A program made the translations under genes and the position numbers. The notes beneath the pieces were generated by a model that saw nothing but the letters and a program-made list of their open reading frames with translations, was not told the origin of the DNA and searched no databases. Source: a bacterium (GTDB taxonomy: Bacteria > Actinomycetota > Acidimicrobiia > Acidimicrobiales > CATQHL01). Taken from it: a stretch of DNA of 5,215 nucleotides. The stretch covers positions 1-5,215 of the forward strand of contig JAPPKQ010000002.1 in assembly GCA_028819945.1 (NCBI GenBank), written 5' to 3'. The first letter of the stretch is position 1. Each line of letters begins with the position of its first letter. Positions 1 through 5,013 of this stretch are shown in pieces.

Positions 1-913
1 GGGCTTCGGCGGCCTCGGCGAGGGGAAGTTCGAGGCCGATGCGGACGTCCATGCCCTCGCTGATCCAGTCGAACAGGTCCCCGGAGCGGGCGAGCAGGTC
101 GGCGCGCTCGGCGACGTGGTCCCAGAGCGTGGGGCGGGTGAGGAACAGCGAGCCCTCCTGGGACAGCCGCAGCGGGGCGATCGGCGGCACCGGCCCGGAG
201 GCGTTGCCGAAGGTGGCCATCGTCCCGCGGCGGCGCAGCAGACCCAGACTGGCGTCGAAGACGGCCGCCCCGACCCCGTCGTAGACCACGTCCAGCGGGC
301 GCGGCCCGGCGATGGCGACGATCGCCTCGGCGAAGTCGACCTCGTTGTACAGGATCACGTGGTCGGCGCCCGCTCCGGCGGCCAACTCGCCCTTCGCGGG
401 CGTGCCGACCGTCGTGAACACCTCGGCGCCGAGGCGCTTGGCCATCTGGATCAGCAGCAGGCCGGTCCCGCCTGCGCCGGCGTGGATGAGGCAGCGGTGG
501 CCCGGCTGCAGCGGGAAGGTGTCGATCACCAGGTAGTGGGCCGTGAGCCCCTGCAGCATGGCGGCCGCCGCGGTGTCCAGCGATATGCCGTCGGGCACGG
601 GCACCACTCCGGAGGCGTCCAGGGCGCAGCTCTCGGCGTAGGAGCCTTGGCCGCCGCACCACGCCACCCGGTCGCCCGCCGCCACGCCGCTGACGCCGTC
701 GCCGACGGCGGTGACCGTCCCGGCGCCCTCCAGTCCCGCGGTGTAGGGCACGGCGATCGGGTAGAGGCCGACGCGCTGGTAAGTGTCCACGAAGTTGACC
801 CCGGCGGCGGCCACCTCAACGGTGATCTGGCCCGCCTCGGGGATGGGTTCGGGCATCTCGGTGAGGGAGAGAACCTCGGGGCCGCCGTTCTCGGTTACTC
901 GGACGGCTCGCAC
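1..913 (-). CDS. NADPH:quinone oxidoreductase, zinc-free MDR family (3' end beyond window)
   Basis: The 304 visible codons read as a quinone oxidoreductase of the QorA type. This family catalyses NADPH-dependent one-electron reduction of quinones or reduction of activated alkenes in the cytoplasm. The N-terminal GroES-like domain (about residues 1-125) carries NFVDTYQRVGLYP at 40-52, close to the family signature. The Rossmann domain has HAGAGGTG at 144-151, fitting the AxxGxxG NADPH loop, and GADHVILYN at 182-190. No zinc-binding cysteine cluster is seen. Family members are about 320-327 residues, so roughly 20 are missing beyond the left edge. I chose the GTG at 911-913: it lies 4 nt after a perfect AAGGAGG, and the protein aligns from MRAVRVTENGGPEVL. 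The ATG two bases upstream (913-915) hits a stop after six codons. The gene is transcribed divergently from the molybdoenzyme gene. The exact substrate cannot be told from sequence. Confidence 0.93.
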   Translation of the reverse strand, partial: MRAVRVTENGGPEVLSLTEMPEPIPEAGQITVEVAAAGVNFVDTYQRVGLYPIAVPYTAGLEGAGTVTAVGDGVSGVAAGDRVAWCGGQGSYAESCALDASGVVPVPDGISLDTAAAAMLQGLTAHYLVIDTFPLQPGHRCLIHAGAGGTGLLLIQMAKRLGAEVFTTVGTPAKGELAAGAGADHVILYNEVDFAEAIVAIAGPRPLDVVYDGVGAAVFDASLGLLRRRGTMATFGNASGPVPPIAPLRLSQEGSLFLTRPTLWDHVAERADLLARSGDLFDWISEGMDVRIGLELPLAEAAEA

Positions 914-917
914 ATTG

Positions 918-924
918 CCTCCTT
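918..924 (-). promoter_or_regulatory. Shine-Dalgarno of the quinone oxidoreductase
   Basis: Read on the minus strand this is AAGGAGG, a full match to the 16S rRNA 3' end, followed by CAAT and then GTG. The 4-nt spacer is short but workable. It decides the start codon in favour of the GTG at 911-913. Confidence 0.75.
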
Positions 925-994
925 GGGGTGCCGCTGATCGGATTCGCCCAACGCTACGCCCTGTGTCTGTCCGCCGCGGTGTTGTTGACGTAGC

Positions 995-1109
995 TGTTCG
1001 CAGCTAGCGGGACTGTGGAGGCGGCGAGTCGCGGCGGCGGCGAGTCGCGGCGGCGGCGAGTTGTGGCGGCGAGTTGTTCGCAGCTAGCGGGACTGTGGAG
1101 GCGGCGAGT
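995..1109. repeat. 35-bp exact direct repeat, two copies with 80-bp period
   Basis: Positions 995-1029 and 1075-1109 are identical over 35 bp, both starting TGTTCGCAGCTAGCGG and ending GGCGGCGAGT. The bases just outside differ (C/T on the left at 994/1074 and C/T on the right at 1030/1110). A third fragment, TGTTCGC, occurs at 1121-1127. The copies are too few and too unevenly built for a CRISPR array, and no transposase is near. The arrangement looks like a local tandem duplication that has since diverged. A regulatory role cannot be excluded, since the repeat sits between divergent promoters. Confidence 0.85.
1030..1074. repeat. Short GC-rich tandem units ending in GGCGAGT
   Basis: Between the two 35-bp copies lie two identical 16-bp units, CGCGGCGGCGGCGAGT, at 1030-1045 and 1046-1061, followed by a shorter related unit TGTGGCGGCGAGT at 1062-1074. 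The 35-bp copies themselves end in the same GGCGGCGAGT. The whole block therefore seems to have grown by slippage or unequal exchange of a GGCGAGT-ended unit. Confidence 0.8.
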
Positions 1110-1243
1110 TGTGGCGGGGCTGTTCGCGGCGGCGGCTGTCCGGTTGTTCATCTGCGGGGGGCACGGGTGTTCAAGCTGCTCCGGCAGCCGGCGGCGCACC
1201 GCTTCCGCCGACGCGCCGCCACCCGCGCCACAGGGCCGGTGGG

Positions 1244-1249
1244 TAGTCT
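1244..1249 (+). promoter_or_regulatory. Candidate -10 element of the molybdoenzyme gene
   Basis: TAGTCT matches the TANNNT -10 pattern of actinobacterial promoters and ends 9 nt before the GTG start at 1259. That would place the transcript start at or within a few bases of the start codon. No Shine-Dalgarno lies before the GTG, so a leaderless or near-leaderless mRNA fits. No recognisable -35 is seen at 17-18 nt upstream, so the call is tentative. Confidence 0.3.
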
Positions 1250-1258
1250 CGACGGCGA

Positions 1259-2329
1259 GTGCACGCAGCCGATCGGCCCACCTCTGAACTGCCGGTTCGC
1301 CGATGGTCTCGCCTCCGGCTGCCCGGCCCCGAACGGACCGGGACGCGCAGCCGGAAGACCAATCTGGCGCTGCTGGTGATGCTGGTGCTGGCGTGGGTGA
1401 CCGGTGGCGCCTCGTTCCTGCTCGGAGGCGCCTCGACCGCCTGGATCGTGGTCATGCACGGCGTGGTCGGCTTCACCGTGCTGGTGCTGGCCCGCCCGAA
1501 GGTGCCCGTGGTGCGCCGGGGACTGCGCCGGCGGCGCCCCAGCCGCTACGCCTCGATGGCTTTGGGCGTTTGCGTCACCGGGGCGTTCGCCACCGGGGTG
1601 GTGCACGCGCTCGGGTTCTGGCAGGCGATCGGCGTGTGGTCGGCGATCGGCCTGCACCTGATCTTCGCCTTCGCCGCGGTTCCGCTGGCGGTTTGGCACG
1701 TCGTGGGCCGGCCGCAGAAGGTCCGCCCGGTGGACCTCTCGCGGCGCACCGCGCTGCAGGCGCTCGCCGTGGCGGGCGTGGCCCTGCTGGCCCGAGGGGG
1801 CTTCGAGCAGTTCTTCGCCGCCGAGCGGCGCTTCACCGGCAGCCACGAGGTGGGATCCGGCGAGCCGCGCCGGATGCCGGTGGTGCAGTGGCTCGACGAC
1901 TCGCCGCCGACCATCGACCCGGAGGAGTGGGTTCTGCGCCTGCGGGGCTCGGTGAACCGGGACGTGGGCTACCGGGAACTGGTGGGCCACAGCCGCACGA
2001 CCGAGGCCACACTGGACTGCACGAGCGGCTGGTACAGCACCCAGACGTGGACAGGTGTGCCGCTGACCGACCTGCTCGGCCCGGAGCTGTCGGGCCGCAG
2101 CCTCGAGGTGCGCTCGGCCACGGGCTACGGGCGGCGCTTCCCCCTCAGCGATGCACGCCACATGATCCTGGCCCACACCGTCGGCGGCGAGCCGCTGTCG
2201 CGGGGCCACGGCTTCCCGGCCCGGCTCGTGGCGCCCGGGCGGCGGGGGCTGTGGTGGGTGAAATGGGTGACGGAGATCCGCACCAGCGACCGGCCCTGGT
2301 GGGTCCAGACGCCGATCCCGTTCACCTGA
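1259..2329 (+). CDS. Five-helix membrane protein with twin-arginine motif and molybdopterin (sulfite-oxidase-like) domain
   Basis: A 356-residue protein. Hydrophobic helices lie at about 34-56, 59-78, 97-118, 124-149 and 164-180. The arginine-rich loop 79-96 and the basic N-terminus suggest a cytoplasmic N-terminus. SRRTAL at 161-166 directly precedes helix 5 and resembles a Tat signal, so the C-terminal domain should face outward. That domain (about 205-345) is of the oxidoreductase molybdopterin-binding type. TLDCTSGWYSTQTWTGVPL contains Cys254, the expected molybdenum ligand, and GEPLSRGHGFPARLVAPG (310-327) with VKWVTEI (334-340) is the conserved cofactor-fold stretch. His67, His116, His133 and His147 lie in helices 2-4 and could bind heme b, which is inference. 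GTG 1259 is the first start after an in-frame TAG at 1244; the next candidates would cut helix 1. No Shine-Dalgarno is seen. The electron partner and substrate are unknown. Confidence 0.88.
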   Translation: MHAADRPTSELPVRRWSRLRLPGPERTGTRSRKTNLALLVMLVLAWVTGGASFLLGGASTAWIVVMHGVVGFTVLVLARPKVPVVRRGLRRRRPSRYASMALGVCVTGAFATGVVHALGFWQAIGVWSAIGLHLIFAFAAVPLAVWHVVGRPQKVRPVDLSRRTALQALAVAGVALLARGGFEQFFAAERRFTGSHEVGSGEPRRMPVVQWLDDSPPTIDPEEWVLRLRGSVNRDVGYRELVGHSRTTEATLDCTSGWYSTQTWTGVPLTDLLGPELSGRSLEVRSATGYGRRFPLSDARHMILAHTVGGEPLSRGHGFPARLVAPGRRGLWWVKWVTEIRTSDRPWWVQTPIPFT

Positions 2330-2335
2330 CGACAC

Positions 2336-2350
2336 GGCCGCTGCCCGGCC
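2336..2350 (+). other. Small GC hairpin after the molybdoenzyme stop
   Basis: GGCCG (2336-2340) pairs with CGGCC (2346-2350) around a 5-nt loop, 6 nt after the TGA. There is no following T-run, so it is at best a weak or factor-assisted terminator. It could be chance pairing in such GC-rich DNA. Confidence 0.25.
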
Positions 2351-2419
2351 CCGCCGGACCGTGGGCTGCACGAGGCGGGCGCCGAACTGTGCGGGCGTGG
2401 GATCGGAGGCACCGCCCGG

Positions 2420-2425
2420 TATAGT
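2420..2425 (+). promoter_or_regulatory. Candidate -10 element of the rplC operon promoter
   Basis: TATAGT stands out in an otherwise GC-dominated spacer and fits TANNNT. Transcription would begin near 2431-2433, giving an rplC leader of about 180 nt. The hexamer at the expected -35 place (around 2397-2402, GTGGGA) does not resemble TTGACA. The placement, 91 bp after the upstream gene and ahead of a hairpin series, supports a separate promoter for the ribosomal genes. Confidence 0.45.
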
Positions 2426-2431
2426 GCATCG

Positions 2432-2613
2432 CTTCCCGGAAACGGCTTCCGGGAGACAATCGACGTCTGCGTAGGCCTGCGACGCGCCACGGCGCCGGCG
2501 GCAGGAACCACGTGGCAAACCGAGTATCGCTCCGCCGGGCCGGCCCGTGCGGAGCGTTCGCGTCAGGGCGCCGGCACGCCCGGCACGAATCTGCGGAGCG
2601 ACAACATCCGGAC
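2432..2613 (+). promoter_or_regulatory. Structured leader of the ribosomal protein operon
   Basis: Three inverted repeats follow one another. TCCCGGAA (2434-2441) pairs with TTCCGGGA (2447-2454). GCCACG (2486-2491) pairs with CGTGGC (2511-2516) around a wide 19-nt loop. CGCTCCGC (2528-2535) pairs with GCGGAGCG (2549-2556), enclosing an inner CGGG/CCCG stem. The 9-mer TGCGGAGCG recurs at 2592-2600, just before the rplC start, so the same upstream CGCTCCGC could pair there instead. In E. coli, L4 binds the S10-operon leader and represses the operon. Whether L4 or another encoded protein acts on this leader is inference. I recognise no known leader family in it. Confidence 0.45.
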
Positions 2614-3252
2614 ATGGCGACCAAGGCGATCATCGGCGAGAAGGTGGGCATGACCCAGGTCTGGGACGACGGCGACCGCGTCATCCCGGTGACGGTGCTG
2701 CGCGTCGAGCCGTGCCGGGTCGTGCAACTCAAGACGCCCGAGTCCGACGGCTACTCGGCGCTGCAGGTCACCAGCGGTTTCACGGACGCAGCAAAGCTGA
2801 AAAGCCCCGAGCGGGGGCACTTCGAGCGCCACGGCGGCGAACCGGGCCGGACGCTGGTGGAACTCCGCCTCGACGACGTGAGCGAGTACGCCGTCGGCCA
2901 GGAGATCACCGTGGACATCCTCGCCGACGGCGAGTTGGTGGACGTGACCGCCGTCAGCAAGGGCAAGGGGTTCGCCGGCGTGATGAAGCGTCACGGCTTC
3001 AGCGGCCAGAAGGCCAGCCACGGCGCCCACAAGATCCACCGGGCGCCCGGCGCGGTCGGCCAGTGCGCCACCCCGTCGCGCATCTTCCGGGGACGCAAGA
3101 TGCCCGGCCACCACGGTGCCCGCAGGACCACCACGCTGAACCTCCGGGTCGTCAAGGCGGACGCCGAACGCAACCTGCTGCTGGTGAAGGGCTCGGTGCC
3201 CGGCCCTCGGGGCGGGCAGGTCGTCATCCGCGACGCGGTCAAGCAGGCGTAG
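2614..3252 (+). CDS. rplC: 50S ribosomal protein L3
   Basis: A 212-residue protein, the usual length for bacterial L3. L3 is an early assembly protein of the large subunit; its extended loop reaches the peptidyl transferase centre. The start IIGEKVGMTQVWDDG (6-20) is the typical L3 N-terminus. The signature runs from SKGKGFAGVMKRHGFSG (115-131) through GAHKIHRAPGAVGQ to RIFRGRKMPGHHG (156-168). Gln140 aligns with the glutamine that PrmB methylates in E. coli. I chose ATG 2614 because the family alignment begins there. The frame stays open back to a GTG at 2512, but those 34 extra residues resemble nothing in L3. The only Shine-Dalgarno-like GGAG (2595-2598) lies 15 nt before the ATG, which is far. 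rplC is the first gene of the cluster here; rpsJ is not upstream. Confidence 0.97.
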   Translation: MATKAIIGEKVGMTQVWDDGDRVIPVTVLRVEPCRVVQLKTPESDGYSALQVTSGFTDAAKLKSPERGHFERHGGEPGRTLVELRLDDVSEYAVGQEITVDILADGELVDVTAVSKGKGFAGVMKRHGFSGQKASHGAHKIHRAPGAVGQCATPSRIFRGRKMPGHHGARRTTTLNLRVVKADAERNLLLVKGSVPGPRGGQVVIRDAVKQA

Positions 3253-3258
3253 CCGACC

Positions 3259-3876
3259 ATGGTCTCCGTCCCCGTCCGAGACACCAGCGGCGCCGAGCGC
3301 GGCACGGTCGAGCTCACCGCGGACATCTTCGGCATCGACCCGAACACAGCGGTGATGCACCAGGTCGTGACGGCGCAACTGGCGGCGCGCCGCAGCGGCA
3401 CGCACAAGACCAAGACCCGCTCGGAGGTGCGTGGCGGTGGCGGCAAGCCGTGGCGCCAGAAGGGCACCGGGCGTGCCCGGCACGGCTCCATTCGCTCGCC
3501 GCTGTGGCGAGGCGGAGGCATCGCCCACGGACCCCAGCCCCGCAACTACGCGCAGTCCACCCCCAAGAAGATGAAGCGCCTGGCGCTGCGGTCGGCGCTG
3601 TCGGACCGCGCCGCCGAGGGGAGGATCATCGTCGTGGAGGACTGGGGCTTCGAAGCTCCCTCGACGAAGTCCGCCGTGGCGAAGCTGGAGGCGCTCGGTG
3701 CCGGCGGGCGCGTGCTGGCGGTGCTGGAGCGCGACGACGAGACGGCGCTCAAGAGCTTCCGCAACCTGCCTCGCGTGCACACCCTGCCGGCCGACCAACT
3801 CAACACCTACGACGTGCTGGTGAGCGATGTGATCGTCTTCACCAGCGCGGCTCTGGCGGAGGTGAACCGGCCGTGA
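3259..3876 (+). CDS. rplD: 50S ribosomal protein L4
   Basis: A 205-residue L4 (uL4) of normal length. L4 lines the upper part of the nascent peptide exit tunnel and, in several bacteria, represses its own operon. The long basic loop GTHKTKTRSEVRGGGGKPWR and the following QKGTGRARHGSIRSP, through IAHGPQPRNY (about 47-97), is the tunnel-facing extension and is diagnostic. The C-terminal globular part includes KMKRLALRSALSDR (104-117) and NTYDVLVSD (182-190). The ATG begins 6 nt after the rplC stop; no clear Shine-Dalgarno is seen, so translation may be coupled to rplC. Its last codons overlap the start of rplW by 4 bp. Confidence 0.97.
   Translation: MVSVPVRDTSGAERGTVELTADIFGIDPNTAVMHQVVTAQLAARRSGTHKTKTRSEVRGGGGKPWRQKGTGRARHGSIRSPLWRGGGIAHGPQPRNYAQSTPKKMKRLALRSALSDRAAEGRIIVVEDWGFEAPSTKSAVAKLEALGAGGRVLAVLERDDETALKSFRNLPRVHTLPADQLNTYDVLVSDVIVFTSAALAEVNRP
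3858..3862 (+). promoter_or_regulatory. Shine-Dalgarno of rplW
   Basis: GGAGG lies within the last codons of rplD, 10 nt before the GTG at 3873. It supports that GTG, in a frame with no other sensible start, as the beginning of L23. Confidence 0.7.
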
Positions 3877-4163
3877 AGGACGCCCGCGACGTGATCCTCG
3901 AGCCGGTGATCAGCGAGAAGGCCTTCTCGCTGCTGGAGGAGAACGTCTACACCTTCAAGGTGCACCCCTCGAGCAGCAAGCCCGAGATCGCCAAGGCCGT
4001 CGAGGAGATCTTCGACGTGCAGGTGCTGAACGTGAACACGCTCCGGCGCAAGGGCAAGCGCATCCGCAACCGGCGCCGGCTCACCTACGGTCGCCGGCCC
4101 GACACCAAGCGAGCCATGGTCACCCTGGCCGAGGGCGACTCGATCGAACTCTTCGAGGTGTAG
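3873..4163 (+). CDS. rplW: 50S ribosomal protein L23
   Basis: A 96-residue L23 (uL23), which sits at the tunnel exit and provides the docking site for trigger factor and SRP. The motifs VILEPVISEKAFSLLEENVYTF (7-28), the AKAVEEIFDVQVLNVNT stretch (40-56) and the basic segment RRKGKRIRNRRRLTYGRRPDTKRA (58-81) follow the family order. The start is the GTG at 3873, which overlaps the rplD stop as GTGA. It is preceded by GGAGG at 3858-3862 with a 10-nt spacer. The same frame stays open far upstream, but those codons are only the shifted reading of rplC and rplD. The overlap suggests translational coupling with rplD. Confidence 0.96.
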   Translation: MKDARDVILEPVISEKAFSLLEENVYTFKVHPSSSKPEIAKAVEEIFDVQVLNVNTLRRKGKRIRNRRRLTYGRRPDTKRAMVTLAEGDSIELFEV

Positions 4164-4166
4164 AGC

Positions 4167-5003
4167 ATGAGCATCCGGCGCCGCAAACCCACCAGCCCGG
4201 GTCGCCGCTTCCAGACCGCGCACGACTTCTCCGAGATCACCCGCAGCACGCCGGAGAAGTCCCTCCTGGCCCCGCGCCCCTCCACGGGCGGCCGCAACAA
4301 CGCCGGCCGCAAGACGGCGCGCCACCGCGGCGGCGGCCACAAGCGCCGTTACCGGATCATCGACTTCCAGCGCAACAAGGACGGCGTCCCGGCGAAGGTG
4401 GCCACCATCGAGTACGACCCCAACCGGACCTGCCGCATCGCACTGCTGCACTACTACGACGGGGCGAAGGCCTACATCCTGGCGCCTGACGGCATCGCGG
4501 TCGGCGACGTGCTGGAATCGGGGACCGGCGTGGAGATCCGCCCGGGCAACGCCCTGCCGCTGCGGTACATCCCGGTGGGCACCGTCCTGCACAACGTGGA
4601 GCTCAAGCCGGGTGCGGGCGGGCGAATGGGGCGGGCGGCGGGCGCCCGCATCCAGCTCGTCGCCAAGGAGGGCCGCCACGCCACGCTGCGCCTGCCCAGC
4701 ACCGAGATGCGCCGGGTCCCCATCGACTGCCGTGCCACCGTCGGCGCCGTCGGCAACGCCGAGCACGAGCTGGTGCAGATCGGCAAGGCCGGCCGCAACC
4801 GGCACAAGGGCGTGCGCCCCCAGACCCGCGGCGTGGCCATGAACCCGGTGGACCACCCCCTCGGCGGCGGCGAGGGCAAGAGTTCCGGCGGCCGCCACCC
4901 GGTCTCGCCCTGGGGGAAGCCCGAGGGCCGCACGCGCAACCCGAAGAAGCAGTCGTCGCAGATGATCGTGCGCCGCAGGCGCACGCGCGGGCGCCGGCGC
5001 TAG
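4167..5003 (+). CDS. rplB: 50S ribosomal protein L2
   Basis: A 278-residue L2 (uL2), slightly longer than the roughly 273 of E. coli. It is a core 23S rRNA-binding protein that holds bridges between the subunits and is needed for peptidyl transferase activity. Visible signatures are [11 protein letters not shown] near the N-terminus, the RNA-binding stretch [20 protein letters not shown] (41-60), and the C-terminal [13 protein letters not shown] (225-237) with [10 protein letters not shown] (241-250). His230 matches the conserved functional histidine of E. coli L2 (His229 in numbering without Met). Leu232 stands where E. coli has a second histidine (DHPHGGG). The tail ends in an arginine-rich [13 protein letters not shown] 4167 starts 3 nt after the rplW stop, with GAGGTG (4155-4160) as ribosome binding site inside the rplW end. 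Confidence 0.97.
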   Translation: MSIRRRKPTSPGRRFQTAHDFSEITRSTPEKSLLAPRPSTGGRNNAGRKTARHRGGGHKRRYRIIDFQRNKDGVPAKVATIEYDPNRTCRIALLHYYDGAKAYILAPDGIAVGDVLESGTGVEIRPGNALPLRYIPVGTVLHNVELKPGAGGRMGRAAGARIQLVAKEGRHATLRLPSTEMRRVPIDCRATVGAVGNAEHELVQIGKAGRNRHKGVRPQTRGVAMNPVDHPLGGGEGKSSGGRHPVSPWGKPEGRTRNPKKQSSQMIVRRRRTRGRRR

Positions 5004-5007
5004 GAGG
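5002..5007 (+). promoter_or_regulatory. Shine-Dalgarno of rpsS
   Basis: AGGAGG begins inside the rplB stop codon and lies 6 nt before the S19 ATG. It is the strongest ribosome binding site in the ribosomal cluster here. Confidence 0.8.
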
Positions 5008-5013
5008 CCCACC

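Larger units (their letters stand above)
914..1258. other. Divergent intergenic spacer without a convincing gene
   Basis: This 345-bp stretch separates two divergently transcribed genes and should hold both promoters. On the minus strand TAGCGT (951-956) fits the loose actinobacterial -10 TANNNT for the quinone oxidoreductase, but I see no good -35. On the plus strand TTGACG (985-990) resembles a -35 but has no well-spaced -10. The middle, 991-1140, is repetitive and rich in GGC/GCG triplets. Short open frames cross it on both strands, but their products are low-complexity Arg/Ala/Ser/Pro-rich peptides with no family resemblance. I therefore treat the stretch as non-coding. Confidence 0.7.

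Noticed and set aside
913..915. ATG as start of the quinone oxidoreductase
   Set aside because: It is in another frame, reaches TAA after six codons, and is only 2 nt from the AAGGAGG. The GTG at 911-913 opens the real frame.
995..1127. CRISPR array or insertion sequence remnant
   Set aside because: There are only two full repeat copies, the intervening sequence is itself repetitive rather than unique, and there are no cas genes, transposase, terminal inverted repeats or target duplication.
954..1287. Several 80-100-codon open frames across the repetitive spacer on both strands
   Set aside because: They only reflect repeat units and GC richness; the peptides are low-complexity and lack supported starts.
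2434..2454. Intrinsic terminator of the molybdoenzyme gene
   Set aside because: The stem is good but is followed by AGACAATCGACG with no T-run, and it lies downstream of the candidate -10 of the next operon.
1148..2518. 456-codon open frame on the minus strand opposite the molybdoenzyme
   Set aside because: The plus strand carries the conserved membrane and molybdopterin motifs. The minus product is Arg/Gly/Pro/His-rich noise typical of antisense reading at high GC.
2512..2613. N-terminal extension of L3 from GTG 2512
   Set aside because: The 34 added residues are Arg/Ala-rich and unlike L3, no Shine-Dalgarno precedes the GTG, and the stretch overlaps the hairpin region. ATG 2614 gives the normal L3 length.
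2563..3798. 411-codon open frame on the minus strand opposite rplC and rplD
   Set aside because: Antisense shadow of two unmistakable ribosomal genes; low-complexity product and no sensible ribosome binding site.
2547..4163. 538-codon plus-strand frame ending as L23, as if L23 were a large fusion
   Set aside because: Upstream of 3873 the frame is the out-of-frame reading of rplC and rplD. L23 starts at the GTG with its own GGAGG.
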